A stretch of 64,000 nt of DNA from Gordionus sp. m RMFG-2023 (Eukaryota > Nematomorpha > Gordioida > Chordodea > Parachordodidae): NCBI RefSeq assembly GCF_954871325.1, contig NC_088776.1:18972052-19036051 (forward strand), read 5' to 3'. Made by a program: the position numbers and the translations under genes. Shown here piece after piece: positions 58,801-64,000 of this stretch; the first letter of the stretch is position 1, and each line of letters opens with the position of its first letter. A model generated the notes under the pieces. The model made no database searches and was not told the DNA's origin. It saw only the letters and a list, made by a program, of their open reading frames with translations.

Positions 58801-61643
58801 ATTAATTAAGGACTTAATCAAAATAATGTTAAATTTTATATTTATAGGTAAGTCAATATTGAAAGGTTTTGTCATGCATTATCTAATAATTTCTTCATAT
58901 TCATAAATTAGCGCGGGTAAATATTTTTCTCAAAAAATATCGCGAGTATATAATTAACATATAGATGGCGCTGAAAATGTTTTAATGCAAAAAAAAAAAT
59001 TTTTATAGTTTAGAAACATATTAAGGCAATATAATTCATTTAAAAAGTAATGTGCATTTTTAAAAAAAATCCATATAAATATTTATTTTTAAAATATACC
59101 TAAAAACTTGTTCCAATCGATAAAAAAAAAGCTGTTTGTAATAAAACGTTTATATATAGCGCCATCTATACCTCTAATATTTTTTGGAAAAAAACACTAA
59201 TTTTTAAAGAAGTTATCAGAAAATTAGCTGAAGTAGTAATTTTAAACTTTCAACTGGATATGAGATGATCATGCATAATTATCAATTATTGACTTTATAA
59301 ATATAAAAAAAATATTAAAATTAATTTAGGTTTTAATTAAAAAATAATATTTAATGGCAAAAAAATGTGTAATTTAAATCACATTCTCTAAAAATAATAA
59401 TTATCAAGCTAAAATTTCGAATATAACTTAAAAGAGGTCATCCAACAATTTACATATTCTTAGGGCATTATTTAAACTCAACAAAAAGATAATTTCAAAC
59501 TTTTTATTAATTAAATTGTTTATCTATAAAATATATGAAATTAATTTATTTTTATTATAAGTATCTATGAATAATATATAAAAAAATATATAAGAATCAT
59601 ATCTCATTTCTAAAGACATTATTTGAACATATATTTTCTAATAGCAATACAAATTTTAGCCCTGAAATTTACCTTGGATATTCAAATTTCTTTGATTCCC
59701 AATATATAAAAACTGATAATTCTTTAGATTAATTAAATATAACTAAATCAAAAATTGGTTATTTAGATATTTTAAAATATATGAAATAGGAATGCTCTAA
59801 TACTGCATGAGGAAGTTAAAAGATTGTGCATCAATTTAAGTTATAGTGAAAAATTAATATATACTTTTCTTATGGATATTATACAAATATTTTATCATTT
59901 AATAATTATAAATAATGTAGATATGGTAAAATATGCAATACACCACAAGGAAAAGAATGTAATAAAAGGTAAAATTATTTTTTTTATTTTGGCTAAAACT
60001 GGTTCAACTTAATATAACTTTTTTTATAAAGGTTCTTTTTACCCCTTTAAAAAATAATTATATTGATTCGGTTACAATTAAGATATAAGGTTTATAAAGG
60101 TTTAGCAGTTCATTCTGGTTGATTCCAGGTCCCTGAAATAAAGAAAAAAATGTGACAATATTATTTAATAGTTTTTGATTTTACTTTAAAAAAAATTAAT
60201 CTCATTACTATATATATTGTAATTCATATATAAAAATAAACCAAATCATAATAAAGAAAAAATTTTTTTTAAATTTTATTTTGAAGCATGTAAAAATTAT
60301 CTAATAAAATTCCTAAAATTTAGTCTACTGTGCATGTGGTGAAAACATATTAGACTATCACCTTACCATGTATGATTTAAAAAAATGTATACATAACTCT
60401 TATCAGTTTATGATTTTTAACTAAAGTGATAACTTATATTATTAATTTTTCATAAAACAGGAAATTTATTTTTATCTAAATCTGATAAACCAGAAATTTT
60501 ATTTTTATCTACTGTATACATTTGTTATGCTTAAGATATCTGGAAAAATTAAAATATTTATTACCATTAATGCACACCAGGGGCCATACAATAATGCTAT
60601 ATTAATCAATTGTTTGAGTATAGTAATGTGAATGCACAATCTGTTCCTATGCTCCTCTTTATCATCGGCAGCAAATTCTTTGCCAAGATTATCCTTCAAG
60701 CCATAAAATACTAGTGTTTTGATACTAGAATTCAATAATGAAATAACATATTTATCCAACCATTGATGAAAAGGATGAGCCTTCAATTCAAATATATATA
60801 TCATTTCTTTTGGTTTAGTGCTATATTTATATATGTCTTCATAATTTAGTGATGTTTCAACACTACTATTCATGACTAGTTCTAAATGTTTTACATTTTC
60901 ACCAACTTTTGTATAATGGCATTTATTATTAATGACACTGGCAGTTAACCCAAGGATATGGGGCCTATGATTTGATTCACAGAATGTTTCATCCATCACC
61001 AATTCCATAATTTTTTTATAAGGATGATTTTTTATAGCATGATGGCATTCATCAAATACAATCAAATTTACTTTTGATAACTTTAAGAAGCCATGGTTTA
61101 ATATATTTAGAAATATTTGAGCTGTCATGACCAATACCTTAAATTTTAATAATTAATATAAAATATGCTTGATCCAAACTTCATATTTTCTAAATTGTGA
61201 TTCCCATTGATCTTCTTTCCAAAAATCAACTGACATTGAGCCAGTAAACTGGCCAACTTTAAGATCTGTATGTTCTCTTACATAATTTCCTTGTTGATAA
61301 ACCAAAGGTACTATTAACAATTTTTTATATAATTGAATGCATAATTATACATACCAGAATTGACAATAAAAAATGTCCTCTTTCCACCTTCTTCCCATTT
61401 AATCCTAATATCTTTTGACTTTTCTTTAATCAGGAGTATTGCTATGTAGGTTTTGCCAGTTCCCGTATTTAAAAATGCTATAGTGTTTTTCTTTTTAGAC
61501 TTGGATAACAATTCCAACTAGAGACAAGTATATTAAATAAACGTAATAAAATTTAATACTTGATATGATCTCGGAGTAAAATCCGTAGTAGAAAGATTTG
61601 GCTGGTGTTTTATGTCAGATTTCATTTGCCTGGTATCTATCAT
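16690..61643 (-). CDS. DICER1: Dicer ribonuclease (spliced, about 32 exons, about 2,500 residues)
   Basis: Dicer cuts long dsRNA and pre-miRNA into small RNAs in the cytoplasm. In order I read: DExH helicase (about residues 28-550; [27 protein letters not shown]), dimerization/DUF283 (about 590-705), platform and PAZ (about 745-1065), a linker of about 800 residues, RNase IIIa (about 1960-2180; [22 protein letters not shown]), RNase IIIb (about 2190-2425; [24 protein letters not shown]) and a C-terminal dsRBD. Acidic catalytic residues of both RNase III domains and the helicase boxes look intact, and the phases of all 32 exons agree. The sequence is closest in wording to vertebrate-type Dicer1 rather than insect Dicer-2. 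Human Dicer has 1,922 residues; most of the excess is the linker. The gene spans 45 kb because of transposon-filled introns. The start codon and linker exons are the least certain parts. Confidence 0.93.
17264..17339 (-). CDS. DICER1: Dicer exon: IRELLESEP segment
   Basis: A small exon with [18 protein letters not shown], the family's SPVRELLEMEP segment between RNase IIIb and the dsRBD. Only this frame is open and phases match on both sides. Its acceptor sits at the edge of an 18-bp tandem array. Confidence 0.9.
17340..17408. repeat. 18-bp tandem array (about 4 copies)
   Basis: The unit taaatatataaaataaat is repeated nearly perfectly about four times. It lies in a Dicer intron and ends at the splice acceptor of the exon at 17264-17339. 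Confidence 0.9.
17483..17735 (-). CDS. DICER1: Dicer exon: second half of RNase IIIb
   Basis: Starts with a divergent stretch, then [19 protein letters not shown] and [14 protein letters not shown], almost word for word the family's [26 protein letters not shown]. It supplies the second Asp/Glu catalytic pair of RNase IIIb. Confidence 0.95.
17902..18219 (-). CDS. DICER1: Dicer exon: RNase IIIb core
   Basis: Encodes [20 protein letters not shown], then [16 protein letters not shown] and [33 protein letters not shown] is the RNase III signature with its catalytic Glu and Asp. Phase 0 at both ends. Confidence 0.96.
18581..18744 (-). CDS. DICER1: Dicer exon: lead into RNase IIIb
   Basis: Ends with [20 protein letters not shown] then LIQ, equivalent to human [20 protein letters not shown], where RNase IIIb begins. 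Entry phase agrees with the previous exon. Confidence 0.9.
19032..19295 (-). CDS. DICER1: Dicer exon: end of RNase IIIa
   Basis: Encodes [20 protein letters not shown] then [20 protein letters not shown], the second acidic pair of RNase IIIa (human [22 protein letters not shown]). The acidic tail NDEEKLEES follows. Confidence 0.95.
19475..19664 (-). CDS. DICER1: Dicer exon: middle of RNase IIIa
   Basis: Encodes [16 protein letters not shown] and [14 protein letters not shown], matching human VSNCNLYRLGKKKGLP and FDPPVNWLPPGY. The insert after it is short: about 60 residues up to the next catalytic motif, against roughly 190 in human Dicer. Confidence 0.93.
19872..20045. mobile_element. hAT-type MITE, GTTGTTAAACGG family (copy E, decayed)
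   Basis: The left end TAGTGTTGTTAAGCTCG is clear and the right end is worn (AAATCGAGCTAG). It lies in a Dicer intron, about 50 bases beyond the donor of the RNase IIIa core exon. Confidence 0.5.
20093..20295 (-). CDS. DICER1: Dicer exon: RNase IIIa core
   Basis: Encodes [20 protein letters not shown], then [17 protein letters not shown] and [21 protein letters not shown] is the RNase III signature and corresponds to human ERLEMLGDSFLKHA. The donor CAA/GTAACG joins in phase 0 to VSNFKLY. Confidence 0.96.
20567..20995 (-). CDS. DICER1: Dicer exon: linker before RNase IIIa
   Basis: About 143 hydrophilic residues ([16 protein letters not shown] ... [16 protein letters not shown]) without recognised homology. 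It is open for 429 bases, has AG/GT borders and joins in phase to the RNase IIIa exon. Confidence 0.75.
21047..21366. repeat. Possible small transposon with GGTTGTAAA ends
   Basis: Left CAGGGTTGTAAA and right TTTACAACC are inverted. The interior carries TTACTTTTTTCGAAAAGTAACG, also seen in similar form near 43180-43220 and 14240-14300. No clear target duplication. Confidence 0.4.
21510..21704 (-). CDS. DICER1: Dicer exon: linker
   Basis: Open exon with charged helical wording ([19 protein letters not shown]). No homology recognised. Phase 1 in and out, with a consensus acceptor (AACAG). Confidence 0.65.
21788..21926 (-). CDS. DICER1: Dicer exon: acidic linker
   Basis: Ser/Asp/Glu-rich ([25 protein letters not shown]) with a very good donor (CAGG/GTAAGT). 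It fits the disordered acidic inserts common in Dicer, but no direct match is recognised. Confidence 0.65.
22166..22532. mobile_element. Small hAT-type element with GCGTAGC ends
   Basis: Left TAGGCGTAGCTAGGA and, read inward from the right, CAGGCGCGTAGCCAAG. A run of ten or more G lies near 22441. The flanking 8-mers agree poorly, so the exact ends are uncertain. Same general end type as 9284-11009. Confidence 0.45.
22825..23205. repeat. Dispersed palindromic repeat, GGGATATGG family
   Basis: Contains TATTGGGATATGG, AAATGTATTCCAGCATATG and, inverted, ACCCTATGAATTTGAGA ... AAATTCACGAGTACTCC. Related copies lie at about 11013-11210 and 33885-33985. Non-coding. Confidence 0.5.
23676..23881 (-). 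CDS. DICER1: Dicer exon: acidic linker
   Basis: Encodes [19 protein letters not shown] ... [20 protein letters not shown] ending in NEEDK. Phase 1 in, phase 0 out (AAG/GTATTC). Acidic and probably disordered; no firm homology. Confidence 0.68.
24095..24205 (-). CDS. DICER1: Dicer exon: linker
   Basis: Short exon ([20 protein letters not shown]) with acceptor TAACAG and donor CAT/GTAAAT. Phases agree with both neighbours. No homology recognised. Confidence 0.62.
24399..24623 (+). other. Unrecognised 74-codon open frame in a Dicer intron
   Basis: The product would contain [20 protein letters not shown] and [16 protein letters not shown]. It is antisense to Dicer and next to a TAGAGATCTGCA-type transposon end, so a transposon remnant is most likely. 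I recognise no family. Confidence 0.25.
25888..26082. mobile_element. hAT-type MITE, GTTGTTAAACGG family (copy B)
   Basis: Ends TAGTATTGTTAAACGGCTC and ACGTTTAACAACATTA. Flanks cacatgcc and tgtatgcc agree at 5 of 8. Internal TTTTAGC(T/C)AAAA motifs are shared with the other copies. Confidence 0.65.
26239..26459. mobile_element. hAT-type MITE, GTTGTTAAACGG family (copy C, best preserved)
   Basis: TAGCATTGTTAAACGGCTC at the left mirrors GAGCCGTTTAACAACACTA at the right. Flanking gttcaaac and gttcaaat agree at 7 of 8, a clear 8-bp target duplication. Both halves can fold into a hairpin. Non-coding. Confidence 0.8.
26622..26960. repeat. Tandem repeat, 107-120 bp unit, nearly 3 copies
   Basis: Units begin TCAGGAATATTTTTAACAAC at about 26622, 26729 and 26849 and share ATTATTATTCTAAGT and TCTAGGTCTTGAG. 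A run of G precedes the array. It lies in the 7 kb Dicer intron. Confidence 0.75.
27807..29244 (+). mobile_element. hAT transposon with decayed transposase
   Basis: Left end CAGTGGCGTAGAC and right end (read inward) CAGTAGCGTAGCC, flanked by tatgggct and tatgggtt (7 of 8), the 8-bp duplication expected of hAT. Plus-strand coding traces sit at 27990-28330: [19 protein letters not shown], then, after breaks, [20 protein letters not shown], the hAT C-terminal dimerization motif. Most of the transposase is missing. Long C runs lie just inside both ends and a G run lies near 28868. Confidence 0.85.
31208..31430 (-). CDS. DICER1: Dicer exon: linker
   Basis: Open exon ([18 protein letters not shown] ... 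[18 protein letters not shown]) with acceptor TTTAG and donor ATTG/GTAACC. Coding-like composition in an AT-rich intron; no homology recognised. The 7 kb intron after it could hide small exons. Confidence 0.62.
32394..33078 (-). CDS. DICER1: Dicer exon: large linker exon
   Basis: About 228 residues ([20 protein letters not shown] ... [20 protein letters not shown]), hydrophilic with basic stretches. [14 protein letters not shown] resembles the EPLLYKI motif repeated in the previous exon. I place the donor at GGCCAT/GTTATC, which keeps phase 0 into the next exon. Without splicing, the frame stops at 32340-32342. Confidence 0.7.
34224..34385. repeat. 81-bp tandem duplication, nearly perfect
   Basis: Two adjacent copies beginning aaaaatataagaaatagg with no visible difference across the shared length. 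It lies in a Dicer intron and is recent by identity. Confidence 0.95.
34496..35182 (-). CDS. DICER1: Dicer exon: post-PAZ region and repeated motif
   Basis: Encodes [54 protein letters not shown] and FPSLDFGWG, matching the human order LVPELCAIHP, CLPSILYRLHCLL, YPNLDFGW. It then departs from the family: [18 protein letters not shown] and [17 protein letters not shown] are two copies of one motif. The donor AATGG/GTTTGT fits the next exon in phase 2. Confidence 0.93.
35294..35489 (-). CDS. DICER1: Dicer exon: second half of PAZ
   Basis: Encodes [35 protein letters not shown], the conserved PAZ part that binds the RNA 3' end (human YYKTKYNLDLTN ... [17 protein letters not shown]). Confidence 0.96.
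36062..36309 (-). CDS. DICER1: Dicer exon: first half of PAZ
   Basis: Encodes [20 protein letters not shown] then [15 protein letters not shown] (human DAVIIPRYRNFDQP ... FYVADVYTDLTPLSKFP). After SPFP an extra loop of about 45 Asn/Ser/Thr-rich residues interrupts the PAZ domain where human Dicer has almost nothing. Confidence 0.93.
37603..37738 (-). CDS. DICER1: Dicer exon: lead into PAZ
   Basis: Encodes [18 protein letters not shown] and PPFEFNKKE, comparable to human LDIDFKFMEDIEKSE ... PFVFKLEDY. Weak similarity, but phases fit both neighbours. Confidence 0.8.
39050..39335. repeat. Diverged tandem duplication, period about 155 bp
   Basis: Two copies share gaaattatcgaat and aaaatgtgg ... 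ttt(aa)ggctg. They lie in the Dicer intron between the platform and PAZ exons. Confidence 0.65.
39445..39652 (-). CDS. DICER1: Dicer exon: platform domain
   Basis: Encodes [20 protein letters not shown] and [11 protein letters not shown] (human IPHFPVYTRSGEVTISIEL, LHQYIFSHILRL). Divergent at its end. Donor ATCG/GTATAT. Confidence 0.88.
40923..41102 (-). CDS. DICER1: Dicer exon: platform domain
   Basis: Encodes [37 protein letters not shown] and TRNPIPL, matching human QPCYLYVIGMVLTTPLP, RRRKLYPPEDTTRCFGIL, TAKPIP. Confidence 0.93.
41441..41574 (-). CDS. DICER1: Dicer exon: after dimerization domain
   Basis: Encodes [20 protein letters not shown] and [14 protein letters not shown], matching human IGELDDHLMPVGKE and RPGSTKRRQCYPK. 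A GCGAA acceptor in phase 1. Confidence 0.94.
43375..43558. mobile_element. hAT-type MITE, GTTGTTAAACGG family (copy D)
   Basis: Ends TAGTGTTGTTAAATGG and GCTTAACAAGACTA, with an exact 8-bp flanking duplication, cctacatg on both sides. Internal CCAAAAAGTATAG and TTTTGGCTAAAATATTGGG are shared with copy C. Confidence 0.82.
43714..44000 (-). CDS. DICER1: Dicer exon: dimerization domain (DUF283)
   Basis: Encodes [37 protein letters not shown] and [12 protein letters not shown], matching human YCARLPSDPFTHLAPKC, LYLPINSPLRASIVGPPM, ALICCEKLHKIG. An insert of about 25 polar residues follows MKPSTSSQ. Confidence 0.96.
44150..44304 (-). CDS. DICER1: Dicer exon: start of dimerization domain
   Basis: Encodes [20 protein letters not shown] then [10 protein letters not shown] (human [28 protein letters not shown]). 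Phase 0 in, phase 2 out into TGG. Confidence 0.92.
44415..47607. mobile_element. hAT-type non-autonomous element, split by a later insertion
   Basis: Left end CAGGGACCTGAACC, right end (read inward) CAAGGACCCAGAGTGAAC, flanked by gtaacaaa and gtaataaa (7 of 8). Without the 2.4 kb insertion at 45114-47557 it is about 750 bp with many GGTTC/AACGG motifs and no transposase. A second copy near 59640-60135 lacks the insertion. Confidence 0.8.
45114..47557 (+). mobile_element. DNA transposon with about 625-bp terminal inverted repeats (Sola-like?)
   Basis: Arms 45114-45743 and 46933-47557 are inverted copies agreeing at most positions by eye; the tips are GGGT...ACCC, flanked by ATAT on each side (4-bp duplication). 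The uninterrupted sister repeat near 60080 confirms the insertion point. Between the arms a plus-strand transposase remnant (about 45990-46480) reads [86 protein letters not shown], with in-frame stops near 46197 and 46245. The SDG ... HGKxxCDG wording belongs to a widespread transposase family; long arms and a 4-bp duplication suggest Sola, which I could not verify. Confidence 0.85.
47734..48247. mobile_element. hAT-type non-autonomous element
   Basis: Left CAGGGCTTCAAACCG, right (inward) CAGGACTTAGAACCTAACCG, flanked by ggtaaatc and gataaatc (7 of 8). Rich in GGTTC/AACGG like the element at 44415-47607, so probably the same family lineage. Non-coding. Confidence 0.78.
48381..48685. repeat. 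Diverged tandem duplication, period about 154 bp
   Basis: Copies share tgtcacacactttaaaa, aataaatttggattc, aactaatttttc and aggttaagt.ttttacca. The second copy runs up to the donor of the adjacent Dicer exon. Confidence 0.75.
48712..48874 (-). CDS. DICER1: Dicer exon: helicase motif VI
   Basis: Encodes [20 protein letters not shown] then [15 protein letters not shown], matching human [25 protein letters not shown]. Motif VI arginines are present. Confidence 0.96.
49251..49415 (-). CDS. DICER1: Dicer exon: helicase motif V
   Basis: Encodes [40 protein letters not shown] and IEEGIDIPK (human [40 protein letters not shown]). Confidence 0.95.
49730..49841 (-). CDS. DICER1: Dicer exon: helicase motif IV
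   Basis: Encodes [20 protein letters not shown] and [11 protein letters not shown] (human CGIIFVERRYTAVVLNRLI ... LAYI). Acceptor GACAG. Confidence 0.92.
50003..50267 (-). CDS. DICER1: Dicer exon: helical insert (Hel2i)
   Basis: Encodes [40 protein letters not shown] and [14 protein letters not shown], followed by an acidic/Lys tail. It corresponds to the human stretch VRELQKYIKHEQEELHRK ... VIKLLEILRKYKP. Phase 0 entry matches an exon 10.3 kb upstream. Confidence 0.85.
50268..57170. other. Largest Dicer intron, part without a resolved gene
   Basis: AT-rich. Contains a 21-bp tandem duplication ggtggaacatagatggctgcc (53827-53868), transposon end fragments near 52310-52352 and 52500-52603, a fragment of the GTTGTTAAACGG MITE near 55186-55213, and weak plus-strand coding traces near 51400-51700 ([15 protein letters not shown]) that I cannot assign. 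Confidence 0.5.
57180..57470. other. GC-richer, hairpin-dense island in a Dicer intron (unidentified)
   Basis: Base composition jumps compared with the flanks. Within about 250 bases I see GTAAGAT-TCGT-ATCTTAC, CTCTGGTTGT-GGAT-ACAACAGAG (one bulge), CACA-CGTT-TGTG, GCACGTAC-TT-GTACGTGC and AACAGT-CCGAGA-ACTGTT. No long open frame. It could be a structured RNA gene, an intron-derived ribozyme remnant or part of an unknown element. Strand is undetermined. Confidence 0.45.
57600..58590 (-). mobile_element. LINE fragment with reverse transcriptase start
   Basis: On the minus strand: an endonuclease-RT linker ([36 protein letters not shown]), then [20 protein letters not shown], then RT motifs ([57 protein letters not shown]). 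The frame breaks near 58050-58145 and the copy stops before the RT catalytic YADD region; the endonuclease is missing at the other end. RTE- or jockey-like; clade not settled. It differs from the LINE at the left edge. Confidence 0.82.
59640..60135. repeat. Second copy of the 44415-47607 hAT-type element (uninterrupted)
   Basis: 59690-60110 parallels 44750-45110 (shared actaaatcaaaaattggtta and aggaatgctctaatac) and continues straight into TTTATAAAGGTTTAGCAGTT, seen at 47562 beyond the long-TIR insertion. The right end CAGGTCCCTG is intact; the left end is worn. It lies in a Dicer intron just after the DECH exon. Confidence 0.75.
60565..61137 (-). CDS. DICER1: Dicer exon: DECH box helicase exon
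   Basis: Encodes [37 protein letters not shown] and [15 protein letters not shown], then less conserved helices ending in [10 protein letters not shown] (human LGPWCAD). DECH is motif II, TAS motif III. Confidence 0.97.
61180..61310 (-). CDS. DICER1: Dicer exon: helicase motif Ib region
   Basis: Encodes [20 protein letters not shown] then [20 protein letters not shown] (human [20 protein letters not shown] ... WNQEF). Phase 1 entry after VNS, phase 0 exit. Confidence 0.92.
61355..61517 (-). CDS. DICER1: Dicer exon: Walker A (helicase motif I)
   Basis: Encodes [19 protein letters not shown] then [16 protein letters not shown] and [11 protein letters not shown] (human [29 protein letters not shown]). 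The ATP-binding lysine is present. Confidence 0.96.
61560..61643 (-). CDS. DICER1: Dicer first coding exon (probable)
   Basis: ATG followed by [17 protein letters not shown] and DFTPRSYQ, then GTATTA. FTPRxYQ directly before the Walker A exon is the usual Dicer N-terminus. The frame stays open upstream of this ATG, so an earlier start is possible. Confidence 0.7.
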
Positions 61644-63150
61644 ATTATTTAAAATTGGTGCGACATTATGCAAAATAATTTTAAAACATTGAAGAATTCA
61701 AATTTAAAATCGATTTAGAACACAAAAACAAAATAGAAATATTAATTTATTTTTAATTTCTGATGGTTATGCACTTATTAATAATATTTATAAGTTTATT
61801 GGTAACAAAAAAATATTATTCGTTATTTAATGCCTTATATATTAATGATGATATTATTATAAATATATAAAATAAAAATATTTATTTCTAAATGGATATT
61901 ATCAAAATATAATCCATTTAACTAAACAAAGGGATGGGGTGGTTGAGTTAAGGGCCATTTTACTGTGTTTATCAAAATTAGTGGTGTATGGGGGTGGGGC
62001 AAAAAATATAAAATATTTTTGTAGGTATAAGTACTCTAGATGTGTGTATCCAGTTCTCTCTCAAGAAGACTCTATATTATAAAAAAAATCAAAGATATAT
62101 TCATATCTTTGAAAATTAGATTTCCAGAGAATTTTTATGTAGCTTTGCACAAATTCATATTTTAGATTCGATGTTCTTTATTTATTTTCATCTTCTCCGA
62201 TTAATTTTTTTCTATGCCCCTCTACCACCCAGCGTCTATAAGCCAGAAAATTAGATGGCGGCGAACCCCCCCCCCTACATAATATACCTCTATCTTCCTG
62301 GAAAATTTCGTGGCCATTATTCGCCAAACCACGATGATATAGGGATATTAATAAAAAGAATCTTATAATAAGCTACAATTTCTAATCTTAAAACCAATTT
62401 TTATTTACATCCTTTCAGACCTATTTAGGATATAAAAAACCATTATATATATAATTCTTCTGTTTGGGCCATATTGAATAAGAAGAAAATATAAACTGGT
62501 AATCTTCAATAACTTTGGATGTTTGCTAATTATTAAATAAAGAATATAATTAAAATTTGCTTGTCTATCAAAATCTTTGTTACGATCTTAGTTATTGTAA
62601 TATATTTATTGAATAGCTTAAAGGAAACTAGATAAAAGATGCAAGACAGAGATTGTTAAATTATAATAAACGAAAACTCCATTAACGCAATATTCAAATG
62701 TAAAATAATTATTTAACAACATAAATCCTATAGCGTTTTTAGTATGCTACCCATTTTCCCACACTGATAAAGCTGCTTTATTATCTGACGTTATCAGTGC
62801 GATGGGACAATAACTTGTGCATACCTCCACAAGTCCAACATTCTAATCGGCTTTTCTTTACCCAAAATTGTTCAGTATTTCTTTCATACGGTCTAATTTT
62901 TGGCTTTTCTTAAAGTAATTCTCCGTACCTCTGTTGAACTTCCATTCGTGCCGCTTATATCCATCTTCTTGACTCCAAGATCCATCTACTTCCCGGATTT
63001 CAACCTTTAGAATCTTATTTCCTATTCTAAAATAAGATGCCATCTATAAAAGAATTACTATATAAATATATTTATATTACTCAATATTCTAGTGAATTTT
63101 TATGATCCTTTTATAATCCATTTTATTATATCAAAATTATAATTCGTAAT
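61644..63150. other. Region upstream of Dicer
   Basis: Expected to hold the Dicer promoter; I see no clear TATA/Inr arrangement. G-rich patches occur near 61930-62000 and a C run near 62266. A 61-codon minus frame at 62858-63043 (MASYFRIGNKILKVEIREVD) is unrecognised and may be a remnant related to the neighbouring LTR-element fossil. Confidence 0.45.
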
Positions 63151-63400
63151 TAGGTTTATTTTCATTTTATTCCTTTATAAATTATGATTCTCATAATTCT
63201 GTCTATCATCAATTTCATTCCATCAGAAATTATGATTCGCATAATTGTGTCTATCATCAATTTATTCCATCAGAAATTATGATTCTCATAATTATGTCTA
63301 TCATCAATTTATTGCTTTATAAATTATGATTCCCATAATTATGTCTATAATCAATTACATTATATCAGATTATTTTCATACTATCATCAATTTATTCCTT
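63150..63400. repeat. 47-48 bp tandem array with palindromic core
   Basis: At least four units starting near 63181, 63229, 63276 and 63323, each with aattatgattctcataatt (itself a near-perfect palindrome) and tgtctatcatcaattt. Flanking partial units extend the array. Confidence 0.85.
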
Positions 63401-63559
63401 CTTATCTAATATCCATCTATTGCCCCATGCTTCTGGTCTTACTTGTTTAATGTGCCTTGTCCAGGTTCCTTTTTATCCTTCAATCTCTACCTCTACTCCA
63501 TTTCTTCCTAAATTTTTCTTTACTACACCCTTCCCCCAGTTAATTGCACCATCAAACAT

Positions 63560-64000
63560 AAGCATCGACACTAAGCTTCCAATTTATTATTATTTAGACT
63601 TTTTATCTGCTCTATTTTTTCTTTCAAAAAATCTAATTCAGTCCTTGTTTTCCTACCTAAAAATATCTCAGTTGATGACTTTCCTTTAGAGTTGTTGTAA
63701 ATTAATAACAATAACCACCATTTTCCTTCTCCATATTTTTCTTTCTTTAACCAGCTTTTAACAATAGCTAGCATTCTTTCAGCTTGCCCATTACCCATTA
63801 CTTCTCGGGTAATGTGGTGGCGACAATAAATGTTTAATATTCCACCTATCACAAAATTTGTCAAAAACTCTACCTTTAAACGCTGAGCCTCCATCCGATA
63901 CCAAAGTTTCCATTAATCCATATTTACCTACAAAATCTTTTATTTTCGTCAAAGCTACCTTTGTTGTTAAACCTGAAACCTGTTGACAATCTATCCATTT
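63560..64000 (-). mobile_element. Ty3/gypsy-like LTR element fossil: integrase part
   Basis: Homology to the integrase core of Ty3/gypsy-type retrotransposons, including the NGQAERML and GKSSTEIFLGRK-type wording typical of the core and the stretch after it. The piece runs off the right edge. It looks broken, with about one or two breaks visible, and is probably old. No LTR was identified with confidence inside the window. Confidence 0.75.

Noticed and set aside
16690-61643. Two separate genes (a helicase/PAZ gene and an RNase III gene) instead of one Dicer
   Set aside because: Domain order is that of Dicer, and splice phases run through the linker exons into RNase IIIa without a break. The linker exons remain the weak point.
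16690-61643. Insect Dicer-2-type enzyme
   Set aside because: The PAZ, platform and dimerization wording follow vertebrate-type Dicer1, and the helicase is complete as in single-Dicer animals.
63150-63400. CRISPR array
   Set aside because: The units are continuous tandem repeats without unique spacers, in an animal genome.

Overview
The window is nuclear DNA from a very AT-rich, intron-rich animal. The evidence is spliced genes with GT..AG introns, two animal protein families (a TBC1D30-type Rab GAP and a complete metazoan-style Dicer), and a heavy load of eukaryotic transposons (RTE-type LINE, hAT and a long-TIR DNA transposon, a Ty3-like fossil). I cannot name the species.

Layout. 1-1735 is a decayed RTE/BovB-like LINE on the minus strand with a tRNA-like head at 1755-1915. 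1920-8750 is AT-rich with small non-autonomous transposons and no firm gene. 8795-15360 (plus) holds eight exons of a TBC1D30 orthologue whose first exons lie upstream or are not recognisable. After 1.3 kb without genes comes the main feature: a Dicer gene on the minus strand, 61643 down to 16690, which I assemble from 32 exons with matching splice phases into about 2,500 residues (helicase, dimerization domain, platform, PAZ, a very long linker, RNase IIIa, RNase IIIb, dsRBD). The two genes converge tail to tail. 61644-63560 is the region upstream of Dicer, and the right edge carries part of a Ty3-like LTR-element integrase (fossil).

The Dicer introns are loaded with elements: an hAT with intact ends and target duplication (27807-29244); an hAT-type element (44415-47607) split by a 2.4 kb transposon with roughly 625 bp inverted repeats (45114-47557); another hAT-type element (47734-48247); an RT-bearing LINE fragment (57600-58590); several copies of one small hAT MITE family; and a more GC-rich, hairpin-dense island (57180-57470) that I cannot explain.

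The points of most interest are the long inverted repeat inside Dicer's own pre-mRNA, the roughly 800-residue PAZ-to-RNase III linker with a repeated short motif, and the hairpin-rich intronic island. All gene models come from reading the sequence and recalling family sequences; no search or transcript data were available.
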